A stretch of 6,119 nt of DNA, taken from positions 1 through 6,119 of the forward strand of contig CATPCN010000035.1 of NCBI GenBank assembly GCA_955652855.1, read 5' to 3'. The stretch comes from an uncultured Chthoniobacterales bacterium. GTDB lineage: Bacteria > Verrucomicrobiota > Verrucomicrobiae > Chthoniobacterales > UBA10450. This document shows positions 1-5,982 of the stretch, in pieces. Below the pieces are notes generated by a model. It was not told the DNA's origin. It saw only the letters and a list, made by a program, of their open reading frames with translations, and searched no databases. The position numbers and the translations under genes are program-made. The first letter of the stretch is position 1; each line of letters begins with the position of its first letter.

Positions 1-636
1 GACGTCGGCCGCGCTGACCAGATCGCCGTTGCCGATCACTGGAATGGAAACGGCGTTCGCGACTTCGCCGATCACGTTCCAGTCGGCGTCGCCGGAATAA
101 CCTTGCGCGCGGGTGCGACCGTGCACGGCGAGGGCAGCGACACCGGTCTCTTCGAGGATTCGCGCAACGCGCGGCGCGTTGATTGAGTTCGCGTCCCATC
201 CGATGCGAATTTTTGCAGTGACCGGTAGCGGCGCAATCGCGCGCACGACTGCGCTCGCGACCGCAGCCAACGTCGGACAATCTTTTAAGAGCGCGGAGCC
301 GCCGTTCTTCGAGACGACTTTGTTGACCGGACAACCAAAGTTAAGATCGACAAAATCGGGCCGCACCCAATCGACAACTTGCCGCGCGGCCTCCGCCATG
401 TGTTCTGCATCGGCGCCGAAAAGTTGCACGCCGATCGGACGCTCGCATTCGTCAAAATCGAGATATTCGCGCGTCCGCTCGTTGCGACGAAATACACCTT
501 CGGCCGAAACAAATTCCGTCACGAGCACATCGGCCCCGCGTTCTTTGCACAGCTGCCGGAAGATCTTGTCGGAAACTCCGGCCATCGGCGCGAGGTAAAG
601 CGGGAAGCCGTCGGTAAACCAAGGCAAGGGAGACAT
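1..636 (-). CDS. dusB: tRNA-dihydrouridine synthase, DusB/NifR3 type (3' end cut by window)
   Basis: This gene encodes an FMN-dependent enzyme of the Dus family, which reduces uridines to dihydrouridine in tRNA in the cytoplasm using NAD(P)H. I read 212 residues from an ATG at 636 to the window edge, so about the last third of a usual 320-350-residue protein is missing. The N-terminal TIM barrel is clear. LAPMAGVSDKIFRQLC (residues 15-30) is the FMN-binding start, followed by TEFVSAEG (40-47) and GVQLFGAD (69-76). DLNFGCPVNKV (97-107) holds the expected catalytic Cys102. KIRIGW, VHGRTRAQGYSGDADW and IPVIGNGDL follow. The GCPxxKVxxKxGGSALL pattern favours DusB over DusA or DusC. The ATG lies 9 bases after the stop of the upstream unknown gene, so it is probably the last visible gene of a three-gene transcript. 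The ribosome site is weak (GAAAGA). Family assignment is very secure; the DusB subtype is likely. Confidence 0.93.
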   Translation of the reverse strand, partial: MSPLPWFTDGFPLYLAPMAGVSDKIFRQLCKERGADVLVTEFVSAEGVFRRNERTREYLDFDECERPIGVQLFGADAEHMAEAARQVVDWVRPDFVDLNFGCPVNKVVSKNGGSALLKDCPTLAAVASAVVRAIAPLPVTAKIRIGWDANSINAPRVARILEETGVAALAVHGRTRAQGYSGDADWNVIGEVANAVSIPVIGNGDLVSAADV

Positions 637-645
637 GTCGATCTT

Positions 646-1152
646 TCAGTTATGGACTGCGGTTTGCAACAGGTTGGTCACTTCGTTCTGCACGCTCTCG
701 ATTTCATCGAGTCGTAGTTGCGGGTCGCGAATGACGAAGACGTCGCCGTTCTTAGCATGTTCGTAAATGAGAATTCGGCCCTGCTCTGTTTGCTCACTCT
801 TGATTTGTTTCAGCGCTCGTTTTCGCTCGAGCATGACCGCGAGGACGTAGCACGCATTCGGCGCGGCGCTCTCCGAGAGCAAGCGCCGCAGTAGGGCCTC
901 CGCGTTTTCCTTGGCGAGCGGTTCAGGCGGCGCGGGCAGCGGTGGTTCATAGCGCGATTTCCAAAACGAAAACGGATGAATGTTTTCGTTGCGCTGCGAC
1001 CAGGCTTCTTCGCTCAAATCTTCACGCCGAAACCCTTCACCTTCGCGAAAAAGCAATGTGTAAAAAGATTCCCCCGCAGCGAATGGTCGATGCGTGACGG
1101 CGCAAGCATCGGTGCGATGTTTGATTGGCCATTCAGGCTCGAGCGGATTCAC
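646..1152 (-). CDS. conserved protein of unknown function
   Basis: I do not recognise a named function. From the GTG at 1152 the protein has 168 residues, is soluble and has no signal peptide or membrane segment. Residues 14-51 (TDACAVTHRPFAAGESFYTL, then FRREDLSEEAW) look like a small conserved N-terminal module of the form C-x-x-T-x-R-x-F-x-x-G-E. A proline-rich linker (about 68-79) follows, then a charged helical C-terminal half (residues 81-165) containing NACYVLAVMLERKRALK, GRILIYEHAKNGDVFVIRDP and a final predicted helix. I have the impression of similar uncharacterised proteins in Verrucomicrobia and Planctomycetes, but could not check. The reading frame stays open up to an ATG at 1245. 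The GTG at 1152 is preferred because it leaves only a 20-bp overlap with the permease gene and sits just ahead of the conserved part. No strong ribosome site is visible, so translation may be coupled to the permease. Confidence 0.75.
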   Translation of the reverse strand: MNPLEPEWPIKHRTDACAVTHRPFAAGESFYTLLFREGEGFRREDLSEEAWSQRNENIHPFSFWKSRYEPPLPAPPEPLAKENAEALLRRLLSESAAPNACYVLAVMLERKRALKQIKSEQTEQGRILIYEHAKNGDVFVIRDPQLRLDEIESVQNEVTNLLQTAVHN

Positions 1153-2287
1153 GCGACAATATACGACGGCCGACCAAAGATTGAAATGACGGCGCGCTCC
1201 GGTTCGTGGCGCGCAAATAGAGTAGGTAAAGACCGATCGCTGCAAAAAGAAGATTCGGCGTCCAGGCCGCGGTCCACGCCGGAATCCGATAACCTTCGCC
1301 CAGCGCGAGAAATAAATGTGTCAGGAAATTCATGGCGAAGACAAGAATGATCGAGGCAGCGACGCTGGAGAGAATTCCGCGGCGCGAATAACCAATGCCG
1401 AGCGGCGCCGCAATGAAAACCACGACCAGACAAGTCCACGGCAGGGCCAGGCGATATTGCAGATGGGTGGAAAAGGGCGCGAGCAACGGCCCCGGGAAAT
1501 CATCATTGAATCGCAGGTAATCGCGCAGCTCCGGCACGCTCAGATATTCGGCGCGGAAATTTGCGCTGCTTAATCGGAACGGCGTCTCGCTCCAATGCGT
1601 GATGACGAGCGAAGGGAGATTTTGCTCCGAGGTGATATTGCCCGATGCATCGTAGTTAACGACTTTGACCTCTTGCAAGTCCCACGCCTTCGTCTCTGGT
1701 CGGTAAAATGCGCGCGCCGCCATATAATTAGTTACGATATTGTCACGCATATCCTGCTGAAGAATTTGCACGGTCGTGAATTCGTTGCTGCCGCGACGGA
1801 ACCGCTGGATAAACCATGTTCGATCGTCGGTTCGGTTCCGAAAAATTTGGCCCTCGATCCGCGTCTCGCGATGCTCGCGAGCCCCTTCAAAAAAGGTTTT
1901 GCGCGCAAGATCGGCATGCGGCGCGAGCGCATAATTCAAACCAAAGCTCGCGAGCGTAGTGAGAACGCCCATGGCAAACAGCGGAAGCAGCACGCGCGAA
2001 ATACTCACGCCGGCCGTGAGCATCGAGACAATTTCATTGGCCCGCGACATCCGGCCAAGGCAAAAAAGCAAAGCGAGCAGCAACGAGACCGGCAGCAAGA
2101 TAACAAGGACTTGTGGGAGCTGCGTGAGATAATATTGCGCGACACGATACAGCGGCAGATGCGCGTCGAGAAAACTCGAAATGTTATCGCTGACGTCGAA
2201 GATCACCCAAATCGAAATAAAACCGGCGATACAATAAACATATGCCTGCAAAAAATTGCGAATGACGTAGCGATCGAGCAGTCTCAC
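1133..2287 (-). CDS. LptF/LptG-family lipopolysaccharide export permease (YjgP/YjgQ)
   Basis: This is an inner-membrane permease subunit of the type that works with LptB and LptC to extract lipopolysaccharide from the inner membrane and pass it to the periplasmic Lpt bridge. The 384 residues match the usual family length. The layout is canonical. Three hydrophobic helices (about 14-31, 58-78 and 98-122) come first, then a large periplasmic domain (about 125-275), then three more helices (about 281-299, 304-327 and 340-358). The loop GRMSRANEIVSMLTAGVS (78-95) after helix 2 and the PLGIGYSRRG segment (295-304) before helix 5 are family signatures. I cannot tell LptF from LptG, and no partner subunit lies beside it. 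The start is the GTG at 2287, because a stop lies five codons upstream in frame. No Shine-Dalgarno sequence is evident. The gene opens a minus-strand cluster and is divergent from dinG. Confidence 0.92.
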   Translation of the reverse strand: MRLLDRYVIRNFLQAYVYCIAGFISIWVIFDVSDNISSFLDAHLPLYRVAQYYLTQLPQVLVILLPVSLLLALLFCLGRMSRANEIVSMLTAGVSISRVLLPLFAMGVLTTLASFGLNYALAPHADLARKTFFEGAREHRETRIEGQIFRNRTDDRTWFIQRFRRGSNEFTTVQILQQDMRDNIVTNYMAARAFYRPETKAWDLQEVKVVNYDASGNITSEQNLPSLVITHWSETPFRLSSANFRAEYLSVPELRDYLRFNDDFPGPLLAPFSTHLQYRLALPWTCLVVVFIAAPLGIGYSRRGILSSVAASIILVFAMNFLTHLFLALGEGYRIPAWTAAWTPNLLFAAIGLYLLYLRATNRSAPSFQSLVGRRILSRESARA

Positions 2288-2315
2288 GAAGTAAGTTAAT
2301 TAAAGACCAATTTCG
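2288..2315. promoter_or_regulatory. 28-bp divergent start region between the permease gene and dinG
   Basis: Two genes are transcribed away from each other with only 28 bases between their start codons. The gap is AT-rich and contains the palindrome TTAATTAA (2296-2303). It is too short to hold two full promoters, so at least one -35/-10 pair probably lies inside the opposite gene's 5' coding part. No TGTTC-N4-GAACA operator is present here. I cannot name a confident promoter. Confidence 0.35.
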
Positions 2316-4298
2316 ATGATCGCGTTGAAAGATTCTCTTGGCACTGAATTTGTCGAACGAATTCGCACGATCTTTTCCGAGAACGGCCGGCTCGCAAAAG
2401 CGAGAAATTTCGAATATCGCCCCGAGCAACAAGCGATGGCCGCAGCCGTCGCGCATGCGCTTGAGGAGGAGCGTCATCTCGTGATCGAAGCCGGCACCGG
2501 GATTGGCAAGTCGCTGGCGTATCTCGCGCCTTCGATTCTCCACGCTCTCGAGCAAAAAAAGAAAGCGATCGTCTCGACCTACACGATCAGTCTGCAGGAG
2601 CAGCTTCTTCATAAAGATATCCCGATCTTGAAAAAGGTGCTGCCCGTCGAGTTCGAGGCCGCACTCATGAAAGGCCGCCAAAATTATCTTTGCCCGCGTC
2701 GGCTTGAGCGCGCGCTGCAGCAAGCCACCGAGCTTTTCACCACATCGGAGCAAGCAGAGCTCGCTCGGATTGTCGATTGGGCGCGCGTGACGAAAGACGG
2801 CTCACTGAGCGATCTCTCTGTCGAACCCGACGCGAAAGTTTGGGCGCAAGTTTGTAGTGAGCCCCACATCTGCACCAGCAAGACGTGCGGACAAAACTCG
2901 ATCTGCTTTTTCCAGCTAGCGCGCAAACGATTGCTCGCGGCTGACCTCATCGTGCTCAATCACACGTTGCTGTTCAAGCTGCTCGGTGGCGCGGAAGAAC
3001 AGGAAGAACGCGAGAGCGGGTTTCTTTTTCCAAATGACTTCATTATTTTCGACGAAGCGCACACCGTCGAGCAAGTCGCTTCGCGTCAGGTCGGCATCGG
3101 CATTTCGCAGTACGGGCTAAGATCGACAATTCAACGCCTCTACAACGCGCGCACGCGCAAGGGCCTCTTCACGGTCACGCGCGATGCCGAAGGCGTCAGG
3201 CTCGCCGCCGACCTCGTCGACAAGATCGACAATTTTTTCTGGAGCGTGGGCGAGCGCTGCGATTTCCGCAAAGGGCGCGAGTTCCGCATTCGCGAACCGG
3301 AGATTGTTCCTGACACGATCGGTTCGATCCTGATTACGCTGCAAGCACGCATCGCCGCGATCGTGAAGCGAGCGGATGACGAATTTTTAAAAGCCGAGTT
3401 GCAAGATCTCGGAGGCCGGGTCCGCGATGCGCGCGTGGGAATCGCGACCTTTCTCGAACAAAGCGCGCACGAACATGTTTACTGGGTCGAGCAAACCGGA
3501 AAGGCCGCGCAGTTTCTTTCGCTCAACGCCGCGCCCATCGACATCGCGCCGGTGCTGCGCCGGATGCTTTTCCGGGAAGATCGTTGCTGCGTGATGACGA
3601 GTGCCACGCTTTCTGTCGGTCGGCCCGATCTCGCCTATTTTCGTCGTCGCATCGGCGCGGGCGATGTCGATCCAATTCTGCTCGGCAGTCCATTCGATTT
3701 TCACGAGCAGATGAAATTGTTTGTCGTAAAAAAAATGCCGGACCCGCGCGATGCCGGTTACAACGAAGCTCTCGCGCATTGGGTCGGGCATTTTGTTGAA
3801 GAAACCGACGGCCGCGCCTTCGTGCTCTTCACGAGTTATCGCGGCATGCAACAGCTCGCTGCGGACATGACGCAATTTTTTGCGAAGAAGAAAATGAACT
3901 TGCTCGTGCAAGGACAAGGCATGCCGCGCGGTTATTTGCTCGAACAATTTAAAAAAACGCCGCGCAGCGTCCTTTTCGGTACAGACAGTTTTTGGATGGG
4001 CGTCGATGTTCCCGGCGACGCGCTCTCGAACGTGATCATTACGCGATTGCCATTCGCCGTGCCGGACAGTCCGCTCATCGAAGCGAAGCTGGAGTTGGTG
4101 GAGGAGCGGGGCGGCGATCCGTTCACCGAGTATTCGCTCCCGGAAGCGATTTTGAAATTGCGTCAAGGTGTCGGCCGTTTGATTCGCACAAAAAGCGATC
4201 GCGGCATTGTTGTGATCCTCGACAATCGCATTGTGACCAAACCGTACGGCCGCGCCTTTTTGCAGGCTCTCCCGAAGTGTCCGGTGCAAATTGTCTGA
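2316..4298 (+). CDS. dinG: DinG-family ATP-dependent DNA helicase (XPD-like, iron-sulfur)
   Basis: This is a superfamily 2 helicase of the XPD/Rad3/DinG group. Such enzymes unwind DNA 5' to 3' and in DinG act on R-loops, D-loops, forked and G-quadruplex structures during repair and replication. The 660-residue protein is complete. The Q-motif-like FEYRPEQQAMA (32-42) precedes Walker A, GTGIGKS (60-66). Cysteines at 126, 186, 191 and 197 fit the 4Fe-4S cluster pattern, with an additional Cys180. The Walker B box is DEAH (246-249). Motif III is TSATL (428-432), motif V lies in GTDSFWMGVDVPGD (555-568) and motif VI is QGVGRLIR (617-624). All catalytic motifs are intact. No exonuclease domain is fused at the N-terminus, unlike Bacillus-type DinG. 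The ATG at 2316 has only a weak upstream purine run. E. coli dinG is LexA-controlled, but no LexA-type site is visible ahead of this copy. Confidence 0.95.
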   Translation: MIALKDSLGTEFVERIRTIFSENGRLAKARNFEYRPEQQAMAAAVAHALEEERHLVIEAGTGIGKSLAYLAPSILHALEQKKKAIVSTYTISLQEQLLHKDIPILKKVLPVEFEAALMKGRQNYLCPRRLERALQQATELFTTSEQAELARIVDWARVTKDGSLSDLSVEPDAKVWAQVCSEPHICTSKTCGQNSICFFQLARKRLLAADLIVLNHTLLFKLLGGAEEQEERESGFLFPNDFIIFDEAHTVEQVASRQVGIGISQYGLRSTIQRLYNARTRKGLFTVTRDAEGVRLAADLVDKIDNFFWSVGERCDFRKGREFRIREPEIVPDTIGSILITLQARIAAIVKRADDEFLKAELQDLGGRVRDARVGIATFLEQSAHEHVYWVEQTGKAAQFLSLNAAPIDIAPVLRRMLFREDRCCVMTSATLSVGRPDLAYFRRRIGAGDVDPILLGSPFDFHEQMKLFVVKKMPDPRDAGYNEALAHWVGHFVEETDGRAFVLFTSYRGMQQLAADMTQFFAKKKMNLLVQGQGMPRGYLLEQFKKTPRSVLFGTDSFWMGVDVPGDALSNVIITRLPFAVPDSPLIEAKLELVEERGGDPFTEYSLPEAILKLRQGVGRLIRTKSDRGIVVILDNRIVTKPYGRAFLQALPKCPVQIV

Positions 4299-4358
4299 CG
4301 ATGCCGAACTATTCCACTCCTCATTTGAAAAAGTTTCGATTACGCTCTCAGCAGAATA

Positions 4359-4877
4359 ATGCCCGATGATTTAAAGAATGCGCTGAGCGAGTTCGTTCGA
4401 TTCGTGCAGACGTTGCGCGGCGACGAAAAGAGTGAGGCGCAGAGTTTTCTCGATCATTTCTTTCGCGCGCTCGGACACGACGGCGTGATTGAAGCGGGTG
4501 CGACGTTTGAGTTTCGTGTCGCGAAGAAACCGGGCTCGCCACAACTCGAACTGATTAAAGGCAACGGCGCATCGCCGCGAGCAAAAGGCGGAAAGAAGTT
4601 CGCCGATCTTCTTTGGCCAGACCGCGTGCTCATAGAGATGAAATCGCGTGGCGAAAATCTCGAAAAGCATTACGACCAAGCCTTCGACTATTGGAGCCAC
4701 ATCGTTCTGCACCGACCACCGTTCGTGATCCTTTGCAACTTCGATGAGTTCTGGATTTACGATTTCAACACCCAGCTCTTCGATCCGATCGATCGCATCC
4801 CGTTAGGCGCGCTGCCTAGCTGCTTGAATAGATTGCATCGTAGTTGCAAAACACTGGATGGCTCGCCAACATCATAA
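4359..4877 (+). CDS. PD-(D/E)XK nuclease domain protein, MmeI/type IIL N-terminal-domain-like (truncated or stand-alone)
   Basis: This encodes 172 residues resembling only the N-terminal endonuclease domain of MmeI-like type IIL restriction-modification enzymes, which normally continue into a helical linker, an adenine methyltransferase and a target-recognition domain (about 900 residues). Visible signs are GDEKSEAQSFLDHFFRALGH (21-40), an EAGATFEF strand (45-52), and FADLLWPDRVLIEMK (81-95). The last gives the D83-x9-E93-x-K95 catalytic motif that MmeI also uses. QAFDY (107-111) fits the QxxxY motif, and VILCNFDEFWIYDF (123-136) is a typical family strand pair. Similarity seems to stop near residue 152 (IPLGALP). 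The last 20 residues look like read-through into unrelated sequence, which suggests a truncation near 4815. With the catalytic residues kept, it could be an active small nuclease or a decaying remnant. It starts 60 bases after dinG with no clear ribosome site, and its end overlaps the next ORF by 20 bp. Confidence 0.78.
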   Translation: MPDDLKNALSEFVRFVQTLRGDEKSEAQSFLDHFFRALGHDGVIEAGATFEFRVAKKPGSPQLELIKGNGASPRAKGGKKFADLLWPDRVLIEMKSRGENLEKHYDQAFDYWSHIVLHRPPFVILCNFDEFWIYDFNTQLFDPIDRIPLGALPSCLNRLHRSCKTLDGSPTS

Positions 4878-5175
4878 CGCGGATCATCCTGAACTCGGTT
4901 TACCCGAAGTTCGGAAACTCTGGCAGACGGAAGGCCTTTTCTCCGACCATTATCTCAAGGCACGTCTCCGACAGAATGCATGGTGGCCAGGCGATACCGC
5001 CGCGGAGCCGACATGGCGATTTTGCAAGGAGCTCTATGAAAAGCGCTACATCGCCGGCATCCTCTACAATTCGCAAAACGTACCGTTATATTTATTTTGC
5101 TTTGCATCGGCGAATCCAAAGGGCGCGCCGACGGCACTGAAGATCGCAAATGATTTACTAAAGCGGCTGAACTGA
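4858..5175 (+). CDS. short protein with TcmP-like (three-Cys-motif partner) C-terminus, probably a remnant
   Basis: This is a 105-residue ORF. The C-terminal third, from GILYNSQNVPLYLFCFASANP to ALKIANDLLKRLN (about 67-105), resembles the C-terminal end of TcmP. TcmP proteins are methyltransferase-like, usually several hundred residues long, and are typically encoded beside Gp37/Gp68 three-Cys proteins. The TcmP match is from memory of the family pattern and is moderate. Context supports it, because the stop codon (5173-5175) is immediately followed by the ATG of a Gp37/Gp68 gene. The first part (LPEVRKLWQTEGLFSDHYLK, then RLRQNAWWP) is not recognised. No SAM-binding portion is present, so if this is TcmP most of it has been lost. 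The frame also runs back to 4828 without a stop, so the ATG at 4858 is not certain. It could instead be a small intact protein of another family. Confidence 0.5.
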   Translation: MARQHHNADHPELGLPEVRKLWQTEGLFSDHYLKARLRQNAWWPGDTAAEPTWRFCKELYEKRYIAGILYNSQNVPLYLFCFASANPKGAPTALKIANDLLKRLN

Positions 5176-5895
5176 ATGGCTGCGAATTCTCACATCGAAT
5201 GGACGGAAGCCACGTGGAACCCGGTCACGGGTTGTACGAAAGTCAGCGCCGGTTGCAAGAATTGCTACGCGGAGCGGTTGGCGCGCAGACTTCACGCGAT
5301 GGGAAATCGTCGGTACGCAAACGGGTTTCGCCTGACGATGCACGAAGACGTTGTCGATCTACCGCGATCATGGGCGGCTGGACGAATGATTTTCGTGAAT
5401 TCAATGAGCGATCTTTTTCATCGCGATGTCCCGCTCGAATTTATTGAGCAGGTATTCCAAACGATGCGCGATTGTCCGCAGCACACATTCCAGATACTTA
5501 CCAAACGCAGCGATCGCGTGCGGCAACTCGCAACGCAGATCGATTGGCCGGCAAACGTGTGGATGGGAGTGAGCGTGGAAGATGCGAAGGTGCTTTCACG
5601 TGTTGATGATCTGCGCTTTGTTCCCGCAGCGGTGCGGTTTCTCTCTTGCGAACCATTGATCGGTTCGCTCGCGGGCATTGATCTGCGAAATATTCAGTGG
5701 GTGATTGTCGGAGGCGAGTCAGGTCCCGGTGCTCGTCCAATGAAGATCGAGTGGGTTCGCGAAATTTTTCGCTCATGTCGCAAACAGGATGTTCCATTCT
5801 TTTTCAAACAGTGGGGCGGCGTTCGAAAGGATTTAACCGGGCGATTGCTCCGCGGAAAAACCTACGACGAGATGCCGCACACCGTTGCGGCATAA
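5176..5895 (+). CDS. phage Gp37/Gp68-family three-cysteine protein (DUF5131)
   Basis: This is a full-length (239-residue) member of the Gp37/Gp68 family found in phages and bacterial accessory regions. Its biochemical activity is not established. Near the N-terminus [14 protein letters not shown] is followed by Cys20, Cys27 and Cys30 in a C-x6-C-x2-C arrangement. This recalls a radical-SAM-type cluster site but with different spacing. Other family hallmarks, in order, are [11 protein letters not shown] (72-82), FQILTKR (105-111), WMGVSVED (129-136), LSCEPL (156-161), VIVGGESG (176-183) and PFFFKQWGG (207-215). The reading frame is intact. The ATG directly follows the TGA of the preceding ORF, so translation is probably coupled, as expected for a tcmP/gp37 pair. 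No separate ribosome site is seen. Family assignment is secure; a nucleic-acid or phage-defence role is only inference. Confidence 0.93.
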   Translation: MAANSHIEWTEATWNPVTGCTKVSAGCKNCYAERLARRLHAMGNRRYANGFRLTMHEDVVDLPRSWAAGRMIFVNSMSDLFHRDVPLEFIEQVFQTMRDCPQHTFQILTKRSDRVRQLATQIDWPANVWMGVSVEDAKVLSRVDDLRFVPAAVRFLSCEPLIGSLAGIDLRNIQWVIVGGESGPGARPMKIEWVREIFRSCRKQDVPFFFKQWGGVRKDLTGRLLRGKTYDEMPHTVAA

Positions 5896-5909
5896 TTACC
5901 CACCGCTTT

Positions 5910-5921
5910 TACCGGCCGGTA
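5910..5921. repeat. 12-bp perfect palindrome TACCGGCCGGTA
   Basis: A perfect palindrome without a spacer lies 14 bases after the Gp37/Gp68 stop codon. It is preceded by TTTT rather than followed by a T-run, and has no loop, so it does not look like a rho-independent terminator. It could be a protein-binding site or chance in a GC-rich genome. Confidence 0.4.
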
Positions 5922-5948
5922 TTGTCTCATCATAAGAGAGGCAGTGAA

Positions 5949-5962
5949 TGTTCACTTGAACA
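5949..5962. promoter_or_regulatory. LexA-type SOS operator TGTTC-N4-GAACA
   Basis: The 14-mer TGTTCACTTGAACA is the core of a perfect inverted repeat with 7-bp arms and a 2-bp centre (ATGTTCA-CT-TGAACAT, 5948-5963). It matches the known Verrucomicrobia LexA consensus TGTTC-N4-GAACA at all ten fixed positions. It ends 20 bases before the ATG at 5983 and touches a -10-like TATAAC, as a repressor site should. It is the only perfect copy I found in the window. It most likely controls the ImuB-like gene to its right, not the Gp37/Gp68 gene, which ends 53 bases upstream of it. Confidence 0.82.
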
Positions 5963-5968
5963 TATAAC
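5963..5968 (+). promoter_or_regulatory. candidate -10 element TATAAC
   Basis: TATAAC matches the sigma-70 -10 consensus at five of six positions and directly follows the LexA-type operator. LexA bound there would block RNA polymerase. No good -35 hexamer lies 16-18 bases upstream. An alternative pair, TTGAAC (5956-5961) with TTAAAT (5979-5984) 17 bases on, overlaps the start codon and is less likely. Confidence 0.35.
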
Positions 5969-5982
5969 GCGATTCCGCTTAA

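Noticed and set aside
113..717. plus-strand open frames opposite the dihydrouridine synthase
   Set aside because: Serine/arginine-rich translations without motifs; the opposite strand carries the full set of Dus signatures.
646..1245. Longer version of the unknown protein starting at the ATG at 1245
   Set aside because: It would overlap the permease gene by 113 bases, and the extra 31 residues do not look conserved; the GTG at 1152 fits better.
1595..2299. 234-codon plus-strand open frame opposite the permease gene
   Set aside because: The translation is highly charged and low in hydrophobic structure, and it mirrors the clear membrane protein on the other strand.
2184..2753. 189-codon minus-strand open frame spanning the permease start and the 5' part of dinG
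   Set aside because: It overlaps two well-supported genes, including the Walker A region of dinG, and shows no domain.
3387..4289. 300-codon minus-strand open frame opposite dinG
   Set aside because: It lies wholly inside dinG, whose helicase motifs are intact. Its translation is rich in Arg/His with no recognisable motif, so it is an antisense shadow of a GC-rich gene.
4299..4358. Terminator or promoter between dinG and the nuclease gene
   Set aside because: No stable stem or convincing -35/-10 pair is visible in these 60 bases.
4301..4369. 22-codon ORF between dinG and the nuclease gene
   Set aside because: No ribosome site, no similarity and overlap with the nuclease start; too short to support.
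5910..5921. TACCGGCCGGTA as a transcription terminator
   Set aside because: It has no loop-forming spacer and no T-run after it; the T-run precedes it. Kept only as a palindrome.
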